A stretch of DNA of 64,000 nt from positions 223,990 through 287,989 of the forward strand of contig JABMLP010000034.1 in the NCBI GenBank assembly GCA_013176395.1, given 5' to 3'. Under the pieces are notes generated by a model. The model did not search any database and was not told the origin of the DNA. It saw nothing but the letters and a program-made list of their open reading frames with translations. Each line of letters begins with the position of its first letter. The stretch's first letter is position 1. Below, one piece after another: positions 8,501 to 18,171 of the stretch. Origin of the DNA: Venturia oleaginea (lineage: Eukaryota; Ascomycota; Dothideomycetes; Venturiales; Venturiaceae). A program made the position numbers and the translations under genes.

Positions 8501-9522
8501 CTGAAGGATTTGCAAAACTATTTATGCAGAACTACGTAAGATTACACTGGCTTCCTAGATCTCTAGTCTCAGATAGGGACACGCAATTTGTTAATGCTTT
8601 CTGGAAAGAAGTTTGTCACCTTCTTAAGATAGAGAGAAGACTCTCTACAGCGTATCACCCTGAGACTGATGGATCTACGGAAAGAAGAAATCAAGAAGTT
8701 GAAGCCTATCTACGTAAGTTCTGTACATTTAGTCAGGACGACTGGGTTGAGCTCCTGCCTATTGCTCAAATATGCCTCGATAATAGACCAAACCAAGCTA
8801 CGGGCCTATCGCCTTTCTTCTTAACCCACGGTTATAACATTGAGCATATAGGAACTGTTGAAGCTCCCCAGAAAACCCCTGAGAATCCAAAAGAAAAAGC
8901 ACAAGATCTTGTAGCAAAATTGAAGGACGCACAAGAATGGGCAGAAACGTCAATGGTATCAGCTCAGCAACAGCAAGAATACTACTCTAATAGAGATCGT
9001 GCTCCGGCTGACTCTTTTAAAGTGGGAGACAAAGTCTGGCTCAACCTAAAGAACGTAAAAACCCTACGTCCTTGTAAGAAACTAGACTGGATTCATGGGA
9101 AGTATACAGTTACACGAGTTATCAACTCAATGTCTTACGAGCTTGATACACCCAGAGGAATCCACAACCGATTTCATACGTCTTTACTTAGGAGAGCTGG
9201 CACAGATCCCCTACCTTCACAAATACAAGATAATACACAGCCGCCTCCTATAGTAACTGAACAAGGAGACGAGGAATACGGTATCGAGGCTATTCTAGCC
9301 GCAAGATGGCGCCGGCGAGGTCGACAACAAACACGAGAAGTCTTAGTTAAGTGGGTAGGCTACGTTGATCCTACGTGGGAACCCCTTAGCGAACTCCAAC
9401 AAACTACAGCTCTGGACGCTTTTGAAAGTGCCTACGGCAACGTTCTTGAAAACGACGGACCTATACTACGCCCTCAGAGACTACGCTCACATCGATCTAC
9501 AAGAGAGGGGGGGAGGGGATAA
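5572..9522 (+). CDS. Pol of chromovirus A1 (PR-RT-RH-IN-chromodomain)
   Basis: The frame is open from 5572, lacks a good AUG, and lies -1 to gag. Numbering from 5647 gives 1291 residues. In order: a protease-like region with D-N-G at residues 59-61; RT with FCVDYRALN and YLDD at 411-414; RNase H (PDASGWASGAVLSQKD); an integrase H2C2 zinc domain (GHPGREATIAILSRQFYWPG then CDVCGRT); a DDE core (SVDFIVELP, VSDRDTQF, ERRNQEVE); and a C-terminal chromodomain (YGIEAILAARW...VLVKWVGYVDPTWEPLSEL). The chromodomain places it in the chromoviruses, which usually insert into heterochromatin. A 15-residue unit (EPVLSALDEDKPTRV) is present three times at 7279-7413, once in other copies. Otherwise it looks intact. 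Confidence 0.94.
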   Translation, partial: RRGLLGKRVASIQSRGWRRRVDRAKLSKESIERVNSILNSNKDTDSHRSRIEKEWEQFRPKMLSRLFYTNTIVNDIYSLKTLLDNGSSCYASINEEKASQMDLEVLPISPRTIGGVLKEEGQTQVTKIAKLNLDLGGLICNAFAYIVPGQFEDLLLGRPFLKDTKAVINESKGTLTFANGISIRDAKFEDKLDIQQVAPVRFHRLVTSTLEKIKDASRVFAVTLRDIDIALKPKVPLTTEQILELLPKRFHKYAAVFDPKRAERLPPHRPGIDHEIPIEEGKPLPWGPLYGMGREQLLVLRRTLTELLDKGFIRESKSVAASPVLFVKKPGGGLRFCVDYRALNAITRKDRYPLPLVKETLLTLARAKYLSKLDVNAAFHKIRIATGDEFKTAFRTRYGLFEWLVTPFGLTGAPASFQRYINYILRRYLDEFCSAYLDDIVIYSSKNLKDHEEKTEKILQSCLKAGLYLDIRKCEFNTKRVKYLGFVIDTETGLHMDPEKIKAIKEWERPTTLRGVRGFLGFTNFYRDFVKDNSTIREPLVRLTKKNTPFLWGKEQEESFQKLKAEFCKEPVLSALDEDKPTRVEPVLSALDEDKPTRVEPVLSALDEDKPTRVEPDASGWASGAVLSQKDELGNWKPCAFFSTKHLPAKCNYDIHDKELMAIVKALVHWTSELLSLSKPFIILTDHKNLEKFMVKRELNERQMRWAQILAKFNFKLGYRPGSESVVPDALTRRDQDLPKDIQDPRIVERTRTLLPPKLWINVLEDKTPAREEAAQENAQEVDKEPIPFIQNPFLSGDLRDRWETALEGDLDYRRIFQSVLKQDRQFPSKLKVPTSIGDCKVENNQLYYRDRIWLPSYEPLLTGVIQEIHDSVLSGHPGREATIAILSRQFYWPGFAQDIRQFIRNCDVCGRTSVWRDKKKGLLKPLPVPSRIWQDISVDFIVELPESQRCTRLCVITDRLGKGTILFPVPKEQFGAEGFAKLFMQNYVRLHWLPRSLVSDRDTQFVNAFWKEVCHLLKIERRLSTAYHPETDGSTERRNQEVEAYLRKFCTFSQDDWVELLPIAQICLDNRPNQATGLSPFFLTHGYNIEHIGTVEAPQKTPENPKEKAQDLVAKLKDAQEWAETSMVSAQQQQEYYSNRDRAPADSFKVGDKVWLNLKNVKTLRPCKKLDWIHGKYTVTRVINSMSYELDTPRGIHNRFHTSLLRRAGTDPLPSQIQDNTQPPPIVTEQGDEEYGIEAILAARWRRRGRQQTREVLVKWVGYVDPTWEPLSELQQTTALDAFESAYGNVLENDGPILRPQRLRSHRSTREGGRG
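5586..5625 (+). promoter_or_regulatory. Candidate -1 ribosomal frameshift signal (A1)
   Basis: Near the gag end the sequence CGGAAAAAG (5586-5594) is followed by the TAG stop and a hairpin. CCTCTATCC (5600-5608) pairs with GGATGGAGG (5617-5625) through nine pairs including one U-G, with an 8-nt loop. Six bases separate the A-run from the stem, as in classical -1 signals. The pol frame is open from 5572, so the shift must happen between 5572 and 5599. The stem and A-run are kept in the diverged copy at 1160-1200. The heptamer GGAAAAA is not the textbook X-XXY-YYZ form. Confidence 0.6.
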
Positions 9523-9833
9523 TGTTAAGGGATGGAATCCTTCTCTCTAGCTTATCCATGACTGGATTTCCAATTGTTCTCTTGTTATTCTGCAAGCTGT
9601 CATGTTCTATTTTGCAAGCTGTCATGTTCTATTTCGCAAGCTGCCATGTTCTATTTCGCAAGCTGTCACGTTTCCATTTAAAGATACTTTCTAGAAGGAT
9701 CTATTGTAAGAGGAGGATTATTTATACGAGCTATCCTTCCTGTATTTACACTTTCTTCTCTGTACTTAGATACTTTGAAATACAAGCAGTCTTCTCTCAC
9801 TTGCGAAACACCTTTGAGGGTTGAACTCTTACA
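9523..9833 (+). repeat. 3' LTR of A1 (311 bp variant)
   Basis: Starts right after the polypurine tract and TAA, ends CTTACA. It has one 22-bp unit fewer than the 5' LTR and carries variants (TTTGAAATACAAGCAG) seen in LTR-B and in the LTR at 40108-40440, but not in its own 5' LTR. The next bases, GCTGT, belong to family B pol. Confidence 0.9.
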
Positions 9834-11986
9834 GCTGTTCAGCCTACATGGACGATGTCTTGATATGGAGCGACGGCGACTATCTGGATCACATGGTTAA
9901 GGTTAACCAAATTCTTGCCAAGCTCAAGACTGCTGGACTTCGGCTAGACTTAAGCAAGTGCGAGTTTGCTGTTCAGGAGGTCAAATATCTGGGGTTCATT
10001 ATCACTGCAGGAGAAGGGATCAAAGTCGACCCAGAGAAAGTTGCCGCGATTAAAGAATGGGAGGCTCCAGTCAATGTCACAGGCGTACGCTCCTTCCTAG
10101 GCTTTGCAAATTTCTACCGAGACTTCATCGACAACTTCTCAGAGCTCTCCGACCCCTTAATCAAGTTAACACGGAAGGCCGTCGCTTTTGTCTGGAACAA
10201 AGAACATGAGAACGCCTTTCAAGTCTTGAAGGAGCTATTCATCTCCGGCCCAATACTGGCTCACTGGAATCCAGACCTGGATACGGTACTCGAGTGCGAC
10301 TGCTCTGGCTACGCGCTGGGAGGCACGTTGTCGCAGAAGGATATGAAAGGAAAACTACGACCAGTAGCATACTTCTCCCGCAAGCTCACTGCGGCTGAAT
10401 GTAACTACGAGATCCACGATAAAGAATTACTGGCAGTAATCAAGTCCATTGAACACTGGAGAGGAGAACTACGCAGTGTTGCAGCACCTTTCAAAGTCCT
10501 TACCGATCACAAGAATCTCCGCTACTTTATGACAGCGCAGCGTTTGTCAGAGAGACAAGCAAGATGGTCGCTAATTCTATCTGAGTACCAATTCCAGCTG
10601 GAATTTCGCGCCGGAAAACTAGCGCAAAGACCAGACGCACTATCAAGAAGACATCAAGATATGCCACATGACAAGAACGACGAGAGACTACAAGGGCGAG
10701 TGGCCCAGTTGATCAAGGACGAATGGCTTCCTCCTCTTTCCGAGAGGACGACCGAAACAATCGCAATACAAGCCCTTATCTGCCCAGTCAATACACCGAA
10801 TACATCCAATAGTACATGGGACGTTATACGGGAGCCCCAGCAAAATACTGGACTGGACGGTCGACACCAGCTGACTGCCGAAAACGGTCAACACCGGTCC
10901 ACTACTAGGTACGGTCAAAACCGGTCAGTTGCAAAAGGATGCGATCTTTTCGAGAAACCAGAGTTACAACTTCTCTGGGATCGCGCAATAGCAGAGGACC
11001 AATCCTACGAAGCTATTCATACGGCTATAGTTACTGGCGAACGTTCCTTTCCTCCAGAGCTCAAGTTGTCGGTACAGCTACCCGAATGCGAAGTAGACGA
11101 CCACGGCGCGGTCACGAGAAGAGGGATCCTATGGGTACCAGATTGGGAACCGCTGCGAACAACGCTGGTCCAACAAACTCACGATTCCCATGTTACTGGA
11201 CACCCAGGGAGAGATAGCACGCTTGCGATTCTATCCAGAAGTTTCTTTTGGCCCCAACAATACAAGACAGTCCGGCAGTTTGTACGTAATTGCGACGTAT
11301 GTGGGAGAACAGGAATATGGCGTGATAAGAAGCGAGGTCTTCTGAAACCACTTCCAATCCCGGCCCGCTTCCACAGCGAGCTATCAATCGATTTCATGAC
11401 TGATTTGCCCGCGGAGGAAAACGGCCCAAAATACCTCATGGTTATCACAGATCGCCTCCTCAAAAGTGTTACGTTGGAGGCTATGACTACAATGAGCGCC
11501 AAAGAGTGCGCGAAAAGGTTCTTACAATGCCACTATCGCTACCACGGATTTCCCATGGCATTGACGTCGGACAGAGGCAGCAATTGGACAGGTCGTTTTT
11601 GGAGGAAGCTTTGCGAACTTACAAAGATTGAGCAGAGACTCTCTACAGCCTTTCATCCACAGACCGATGGCGCGACCGAGCGTATGAACCAGGAAGTTCT
11701 ACGCTATCTCCGCGCCTTCATCGCATACTCCCAACTAGACTGGCCAACGCTACTACCTACGGCTATGTTAGCACTGAACAATCGTGACTCTTCAGTCACA
11801 GGGATGAGTCCATTCTATCTAACTCACGGCTACCATGCGGAACCAATCCAGAAAGTACAACGAATCTCACCCAGTAACTCACCAACAGCCGATGCCGAGA
11901 CCTTTGTGCAACGAATAGAAGAGGCACAAGAATATGCACAGGCAGCGATGGCCTGGTCCCAGCAGAAGATGGAGAACGACGCCAAC
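9834..11986 (+). pseudogene. Family B chromovirus Pol, part 1 (from RT YMDD to after integrase)
   Basis: A different, more GC-rich gypsy family. The frame begins inside RT at AYMDDVLIWSDG, so gag, protease and the first half of RT are gone. It continues through RNase H (LECDCSGYALGGTLSQKD), the integrase zinc domain (GHPGRDSTLAILSRSFFWPQ, CDVCGRTG) and a DDE core (LSIDFMTDLP, TSDRGSNW, TERMNQEVLR). It is open up to the point where A2 is inserted at 11986/11987. The reading frame resumes exactly at 18172 after the duplicated CCAAC, so A2 split an otherwise open pol. The 5' truncation coincides with the A1 3' LTR. Confidence 0.9.
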
Positions 11987-12318
11987 TGTTAAGGGATGGA
12001 ATCCTTCTCTCTAGCTTATCCATGACTGGATTTCCAATTGTTCTCTTGTTATTCTGCAAGCTGTCATGTTCTATTTTGCAAGCTGTCATGTTCTATTTTG
12101 CAAGCTGTCATGTTCTATTTCGCAAGCTGCCATGTTCTATTTTGCAAGCTGTCACGTTTCCATTTAAAGATACTTTCTAGAAGGATCTATTGTAAGAGGA
12201 GGATTATATATACTAGCTATCCTTCCTGTACTTACACTTTCTTCTCTGTACTTAGATACTTGAAATATAAGCTGTCTTCCCTCACTTGCGAAACACCTTT
12301 GAGGGTTGAACTCTTACA
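11987..12318 (+). repeat. 5' LTR of A2
   Basis: Same 332-bp form as the A1 5' LTR: a 22-bp tandem array, TATATATA at 12205-12212 and the GTACTTAGATA box at 12248-12258. The complementary PBS follows at 12320-12330. Confidence 0.94.
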
Positions 12319-12983
12319 TTATCTAAGTACCTCAGTCTTACAAAGGAAGAAAGGCTCACAGAGAGCAAGCTCCAAAAAGGAATTTCAAGAAGAGGACACT
12401 TGTCCTAATCCAAGAAGCGAGGGCCAACCTCAAGGGCCAAACAGAAAGGAATTTCAAGAAGAGGACACTTGTCCTAACTCAAGAAGCAAGGGCCAACCTC
12501 AAAGGCCAACTTCAAGGGCCAACCTCAAGGGCCAAACAAAAAGGGAATTCAAGAGAATTCAAGCTGAGATTTTCTAGAAGGTGCTAGAATCTCCAAGAAG
12601 CAAGGGCCAACCGAAAGGGCCAATCCAAAAAGGGAATTCAAGAGAATTCAAACTGAGATTTTCTAGAACGTGCTAGAATCTCCAAGAAGCAAGGGCAGGT
12701 CATCCTAAGACAGCGTAGTCTTAGGAGTTGAAGCTGTAATAAGCTGAGGAAAGAAAGAGCTAGGGAGAGAGATTTAATACACTTGGCCTTCACAGTCCCT
12801 GGGAGCTCTGTCCTTAGTAATAAGGATTGCAGAGCGGACTATAGTGTAAAAAAATCCTTCTGGGATTCTATAGTCACCTTCCTATACTAATAGGCATTGA
12901 CTCTATACTGCCTAGCAAATCTCTAGAGTAGAGCCTAGGAGTGTGTATAGTAGTGCTCTCTATTATCTCTCATAGGTGAAAAT
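12319..12983 (+). other. A2 5' leader
   Basis: Almost the same as the A1 leader: self-complementary PBS at its start, GGGCCAA-rich repeats, two copies of the GAATTCAAGAGAATTC unit, and the GCTCTG/CAGAGC hairpin with a CCTTA/TAAGG upper stem at about 12816-12842. No gene is supported here. Confidence 0.75.
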
Positions 12984-14006
12984 ATGGAAGGAGAAGATCA
13001 GGAACAAAGAGTTCCTCAAGAACCCCAAGCCCTACAAGAAGCTATGGCAGCATTACAACATCAACTAGCCATTCAGAACGATGCTATTACGCGTATTCTT
13101 ACAATCTTGCCTAACACTACTCGCTCTGAGAACGTAGTAGAAGGACAAGAGACTAAGAATTCACAAAAAGACAGAATACATAGGAAGAAAGCTGTACTTC
13201 CTAAGCTCCAAGAATTTGATGGCAAGCGTTCTGAATGGGCTCAGTGGTTTCAACAAGCAAGGATGAAGTTGGAGATAGACGCAGAATCTATAGGGGATAG
13301 TAGGAACCAATTTGCCTACATCTTCTCCTCTCTACGAGGCTCCGCAGCTCAGGCTACTCTGGCCTACGTAAAGACAGCTCCAGAGGAAGATAAAACGGGA
13401 CAGAAATTGTTACAGTATATGGACAACTTCTATGGCGATCCAGTACAACAACAAAGAGCTACTGTAAGCCTGTCCACAATCAAACAAAAAGAGAAAGAAC
13501 CCTTCTTCTCTTTTCTTCCCCGTTTTGAAACCACTCTTGCTAATGCTGGAGGAATGACTTGGCCTGACGCTGTTAAAATTGCATTTCTACACAAAGCAAT
13601 AAATCAAGAGCTGCGAAACCAGAGAATAGGCCAATCTCAGAGTACCTCCTACCAGCAGTTTGTGTCCGATCTTTTGAATACAAGTATGCAAATCACTACA
13701 GCAAAGATGCTCTCTTCCTCAGAAGATAAGTTACGATTCAGAGATAAAGAGAAGTCTTTTAAAGATCTGAACGCTATGGACTGGGAGCCTACACGCGTAA
13801 ACAAGTTAAAAATTTCGTCTAAAGCCTATGAATATAGGAAGGCAAATAACCTCTGCTTACGCTGTGGGAAGGCCGGCCATAGAATGAAAGACTGCTGGTT
13901 GGATACAGAGGTAGAAAGAGTCACGCAACTTGGTTCAAAAAGGGCCAAAGGAACCACTGAGGAGAATGAAGAAGTTGAAGAAGAGGACTACTCGGAAAAA
14001 GAGTAG
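12984..14006 (+). CDS. Gag of chromovirus A2
   Basis: 340 aa, apparently identical in protein sequence to the A1 Gag: coiled-coil N-terminus, central Gag domain, CCHC knuckle at residues 291-304, acidic C-terminus. It starts at ATG 12984 and ends at TAG 14004-14006. The overlap with pol and the post-stop hairpin (14007-14032) are the same as in A1. Confidence 0.95.
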   Translation: MEGEDQEQRVPQEPQALQEAMAALQHQLAIQNDAITRILTILPNTTRSENVVEGQETKNSQKDRIHRKKAVLPKLQEFDGKRSEWAQWFQQARMKLEIDAESIGDSRNQFAYIFSSLRGSAAQATLAYVKTAPEEDKTGQKLLQYMDNFYGDPVQQQRATVSLSTIKQKEKEPFFSFLPRFETTLANAGGMTWPDAVKIAFLHKAINQELRNQRIGQSQSTSYQQFVSDLLNTSMQITTAKMLSSSEDKLRFRDKEKSFKDLNAMDWEPTRVNKLKISSKAYEYRKANNLCLRCGKAGHRMKDCWLDTEVERVTQLGSKRAKGTTEENEEVEEEDYSEKE

Positions 14007-17000
14007 CCTCTATCCAAAGTCGTGGATGGAGGCGTAGAGTAGATAGAGCAAAATTGTCAAAGGAGTCAATTGAGAGAGTAAATAGTATTTTGAATTCGAA
14101 CAAAGACACTGATTCACACCGTTCTCGGATAGAAAAAGAATGGGAGCAGTTCAGACCCAAGATGCTCTCCCGCCTTTTCTACACAAATACTATAGTGAAC
14201 GATATATACTCTCTTAAAACTCTCCTTGATAATGGATCTAGCTGCTACGCATCAATAAACGAGGAGAAAGCTTCGCAGATGGACCTTGAAGTACTCCCTA
14301 TTAGTCCGCGTACTATAGGTGGAGTTCTTAAGGAAGAAGGACAGACCCAAGTGACAAAAATTGCGAAGTTGAACCTAGATTTAGGGGGACTTATATGCAA
14401 CGCTTTTGCTTATATAGTCCCGGGACAATTTGAGGATCTTCTACTAGGCAGGCCTTTTCTCAAGGACACCAAAGCCGTTATCAATGAATCTAAAGGTACT
14501 CTTACCTTTGCAAACGGGATTAGCATTCGCGATGCTAAATTTGAAGACAAACTTGATATACAACAAGTAGCGCCCGTAAGATTCCACCGCCTTGTCACTT
14601 CTACACTTGAGAAAATCAAAGACGCGTCTAGAGTATTTGCTGTTACTCTTCGAGATATTGATATTGCCTTGAAGCCGAAAGTCCCTTTGACAACAGAGCA
14701 AATACTGGAATTGCTACCTAAGAGGTTTCATAAGTACGCTGCTGTCTTTGATCCTAAAAGGGCCGAGAGACTACCACCGCATCGCCCTGGGATTGATCAC
14801 GAAATACCTATAGAAGAAGGAAAACCACTTCCTTGGGGACCTCTATATGGTATGGGTCGAGAACAACTCCTTGTTTTGCGAAGGACTCTTACAGAGCTAC
14901 TAGATAAAGGCTTTATCCGAGAGAGTAAATCAGTTGCTGCGTCTCCAGTTCTCTTTGTGAAGAAACCAGGAGGGGGCTTACGCTTTTGCGTAGACTACCG
15001 AGCCTTAAACGCAATTACTCGAAAGGATAGGTACCCGCTACCGTTAGTAAAAGAGACTTTACTAACCTTAGCTCGTGCTAAGTATCTTAGTAAGCTTGAT
15101 GTAAATGCTGCCTTCCACAAGATTCGAATCGCAACGGGAGATGAGTTCAAAACTGCCTTTCGAACTAGATATGGTCTATTTGAATGGCTAGTTACTCCCT
15201 TTGGCTTAACCGGTGCACCTGCGTCTTTTCAACGGTATATAAACTATATCCTTCGACGATACCTAGACGAGTTCTGCTCAGCTTATCTAGACGATATAGT
15301 AATATACTCTTCAAAGAACCTTAAAGACCATGAAGAAAAGACTGAAAAGATACTTCAAAGCTGCCTTAACGCTGGGTTATACCTTGATATTCGGAAGTGC
15401 GAGTTTAATACCAAACGAGTCAAGTATCTAGGCTTCGTTATAGATACTGAAACGGGCCTACACATGGATCCGGAGAAGATCAAAGCAATTAAAGAATGGG
15501 AACGTCCTACTACTCTACGAGGAGTACGTGGCTTCCTAGGCTTTACAAACTTCTACCGTGACTTTGTAAAAGATAACTCAACAATAAGGGAGCCTCTGGT
15601 TCGCCTTACAAAGAAGAATACTCCATTTTTATGGGGAAAGGAGCAAGAAGAATCTTTTCAAAAACTTAAGGCAGAGTTTTGCAAAGAACCTGTCCTGTCT
15701 GCACTTGATGAAGATAAGCCTACGCGAGTAGAACCTGATGCTTCAGGCTGGGCTTCCGGAGCAGTACTTAGTCAAAAAGATGAGCTAGGTAACTGGAAAC
15801 CATGTGCTTTCTTCTCTACTAAGCACTTGCCAGCCGAATGCAATTATGATATCCACGACAAAGAACTTATGGCTATAGTCAAAGCTCTAGTCCATTGGAC
15901 TAGCGAGCTACTAAGCCTAAGTAAGCCATTCATTATCCTCACAGATCACAAGAACCTTGAGAAGTTTATGGTAAAAAGGGAACTAAATGAAAGGCAAATG
16001 AGATGGGCGCAGATACTAGCTAAGTTTAACTTCAAACTAGGCTATCGCCCAGGCTCTGAATCTGTAGTTCCAGACGCCTTAACTCGAAGGGATCAAGATC
16101 TCCCAAAGGATATTCAAGACCCAAGAATCGTTGAAAGAACTAGAACGTTATTACCTCCAAAGCTTTGGATTAACGTTCTAGAGGATAAGACTCCTGCAAG
16201 AGAAGAAGCTGCCCAAGAAAATGCTCAAGAAGTAGACAAAGAACCTATCCCCTTTATACAAAATCCCTTTCTCTCAGGTGATCTAAGGGATAGATGGGAA
16301 ACTGCACTCGAAGGAGATCTAGACTACAGACGTATTTTCCAAAGCGTTCTAAAGCAAGATAGGCAGTTCCCATCTAAGCTAAAGGTTCCTACTTCTATAG
16401 GAGATTGTAAAGTCGAAAATAACCAGCTCTACTATAGAGACCGAATCTGGTTGCCCTCCTACGAGCCTCTCTTAACAGGAGTAATTCAAGAAATACACGA
16501 TTCAGTCCTATCAGGGCATCCTGGACGAGAAGCTACTATTGCTATTCTCTCCAGACAGTTCTACTGGCCGGGATTTGCTCAAGATATACGTCAGTTTATA
16601 CGCAATTGTGACGTCTGCGGAAGAACTTCAGTCTGGCGAGACAAAAAGAAAGGTTTACTTAAACCTCTTCCTGTCCCTAGCCGTATCTGGCAAGATATTT
16701 CAGTAGACTTCATAGTCGAATTACCAGAGAGCCAAAGATGCACAAGACTCTGCGTTATTACTGACCGCTTGGGTAAAGGAACTATCCTGTTCCCAGTGCC
16801 TAAAGAACAGTTTGGAGCTGAAGGATTTGCAAAACTATTTATGCAGAACTACGTAAGATTACACTGGCTTCCTAGATCTCTAGTCTCAGATAGGGACACG
16901 CAATTTGTTAATGCTTTCTGGAAAGAAGTTTGTCACCTTCTTAAGATAGAGAGAAGACTCTCTACAGCGTATCACCCTGAGACTGATGGATCTACGGAAA

Positions 17001-17839
17001 GAAGAAATCAAGAAGTTGAAGCCTATCTACGTAAGTTCTGTACATTTAGTCAGAACGACTGGGTCGAGCTCCTGCCTATTGCTCAAATATGCCTCGATAA
17101 TAGACCAAACCAAGCTACGGGCCTATCGCCTTTCTTCTTAACCCACGGTTATAACATTGAGCATATAGGAACTGTTGAAGCTCCCCAGGAAACCCCTAAG
17201 AATCCAAAAGAAAAAGCACAAGATCTTGTAGCAAAATTGAAGGACGCACAAGAATGGGCAGAAACGTCAATGGTATCAGCTCAGCAACAGCAAGAATACT
17301 ACTCTAATAGAGATCGTGCTCCGGCTGACTCTTTTAAAGTGGGAGACAAAGTCTGGCTCAACCTAAAGAACGTAAAAACCCTACGTCCTTGTAAGAAACT
17401 AGACTGGATTCATGGGAAGTATACAGTTACACGAGTTATCAACTCAATGTCTTACGAGCTTGATACACCCAGAGGAATCCACAACCGATTTCATACGTCT
17501 TTACTTAGGAGAGCTGGCACAGATCCCCTACCTTCACAAATACAAGATAATACACAGCCGCCTCCTATAGTAACTGAACAAGGAGACGAGGAATACGGTA
17601 TCGAGGCTATTCTAGCCGCAAGATGGCGCCGGCGAGGTCGACAACAAACGCGAGAAGTCTTAGTTAAGTGGGTAGGCTACGTTGATCCTACGTGGGAACC
17701 CCTTAGCGAACTCCAACAAACTACAGCTCTGGACGCTTTTGAAAGTGCCTACGGCAACGTTCTTGAAAACGACGGACCTATACTACGCCCTCAGAGACTA
17801 CGCTCACATCGATCTACAAGAGAGGGGGGGAGGGGATAA
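13979..17839 (+). CDS. Pol of chromovirus A2 (intact, chromodomain)
   Basis: Open from 13979 in the -1 frame to gag, and 1261 residues when numbered from 14054. Protease-like region with D-N-G, RT with YLDD, RNase H, integrase H2C2 and DDE domains and a terminal chromodomain are all present in order. It has the single-copy version of the 15-residue unit that is triplicated in A1, so this is the likely ancestral form. It differs from A1 by few substitutions (for example Asn for Lys in the RT region near YLDD). The terminal TAA is followed at once by the 3' LTR. This is the best candidate for an active polyprotein in the window. Confidence 0.95.
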   Translation, partial: RRGLLGKRVASIQSRGWRRRVDRAKLSKESIERVNSILNSNKDTDSHRSRIEKEWEQFRPKMLSRLFYTNTIVNDIYSLKTLLDNGSSCYASINEEKASQMDLEVLPISPRTIGGVLKEEGQTQVTKIAKLNLDLGGLICNAFAYIVPGQFEDLLLGRPFLKDTKAVINESKGTLTFANGISIRDAKFEDKLDIQQVAPVRFHRLVTSTLEKIKDASRVFAVTLRDIDIALKPKVPLTTEQILELLPKRFHKYAAVFDPKRAERLPPHRPGIDHEIPIEEGKPLPWGPLYGMGREQLLVLRRTLTELLDKGFIRESKSVAASPVLFVKKPGGGLRFCVDYRALNAITRKDRYPLPLVKETLLTLARAKYLSKLDVNAAFHKIRIATGDEFKTAFRTRYGLFEWLVTPFGLTGAPASFQRYINYILRRYLDEFCSAYLDDIVIYSSKNLKDHEEKTEKILQSCLNAGLYLDIRKCEFNTKRVKYLGFVIDTETGLHMDPEKIKAIKEWERPTTLRGVRGFLGFTNFYRDFVKDNSTIREPLVRLTKKNTPFLWGKEQEESFQKLKAEFCKEPVLSALDEDKPTRVEPDASGWASGAVLSQKDELGNWKPCAFFSTKHLPAECNYDIHDKELMAIVKALVHWTSELLSLSKPFIILTDHKNLEKFMVKRELNERQMRWAQILAKFNFKLGYRPGSESVVPDALTRRDQDLPKDIQDPRIVERTRTLLPPKLWINVLEDKTPAREEAAQENAQEVDKEPIPFIQNPFLSGDLRDRWETALEGDLDYRRIFQSVLKQDRQFPSKLKVPTSIGDCKVENNQLYYRDRIWLPSYEPLLTGVIQEIHDSVLSGHPGREATIAILSRQFYWPGFAQDIRQFIRNCDVCGRTSVWRDKKKGLLKPLPVPSRIWQDISVDFIVELPESQRCTRLCVITDRLGKGTILFPVPKEQFGAEGFAKLFMQNYVRLHWLPRSLVSDRDTQFVNAFWKEVCHLLKIERRLSTAYHPETDGSTERRNQEVEAYLRKFCTFSQNDWVELLPIAQICLDNRPNQATGLSPFFLTHGYNIEHIGTVEAPQETPKNPKEKAQDLVAKLKDAQEWAETSMVSAQQQQEYYSNRDRAPADSFKVGDKVWLNLKNVKTLRPCKKLDWIHGKYTVTRVINSMSYELDTPRGIHNRFHTSLLRRAGTDPLPSQIQDNTQPPPIVTEQGDEEYGIEAILAARWRRRGRQQTREVLVKWVGYVDPTWEPLSELQQTTALDAFESAYGNVLENDGPILRPQRLRSHRSTREGGRG

Positions 17840-18171
17840 TGTTAAGGGATGGAATCCTTCTCTCTAGCTTATCCATGACTGGATTTCCAATTGTTCTCTT
17901 GTTATTCTGCAAGCTGTCATGTTCTATTTTGCAAGCTGTCATGTTCTATTTTGCAAGCTGTCATGTTCTATTTCGCAAGCTGCCATGTTCTATTTTGCAA
18001 GCTGTCACGTTTCCATTTAAAGATACTTTCTAGAAGGATCTATTGTAAGAGGAGGATTATATATACTAGCTATCCTTCCTGTACTTACACTTTCTTCTCT
18101 GTACTTAGATACTTGAAATATAAGCTGTCTTCCCTCACTTGCGAAACACCTTTGAGGGTTGAACTCTTACA
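17840..18171 (+). repeat. 3' LTR of A2
   Basis: 332 bp, same as the 5' LTR by eye, preceded by the purine-rich tract AGAGAGGGGGGGAGGGGATAA and followed by the duplicated target CCAAC. Confidence 0.94.

Larger units (their letters stand above)
3580..9833 (+). mobile_element. Chromovirus A1 (Ty3/gypsy), near complete with two LTRs
   Basis: LTR 3580-3911, leader, gag, pol, purine-rich tract (9501-9520) and LTR 9523-9833. It is nearly identical to A2 (11987-18171) over leader, gag and pol. Its two LTRs differ from each other in length and sequence, and the flanking 5-mers do not match: CCTTC at 3575-3579 inside copia, GCTGT at 9834-9838 inside family B. The two halves therefore probably come from different insertions joined by recombination. 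Pol carries a 45-bp triplication. Confidence 0.92.
11987..18171 (+). mobile_element. Complete chromovirus A2 (Ty3/gypsy), TSD CCAAC
   Basis: A 6185-bp element with two 332-bp LTRs (11987-12318 and 17840-18171) that look the same by eye, flanked by the perfect 5-bp duplication CCAAC at 11982-11986 and 18172-18176. Gag and pol are both open. It is inserted inside family B pol. LTR identity and open frames indicate a recent, possibly still competent insertion. Confidence 0.96.
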
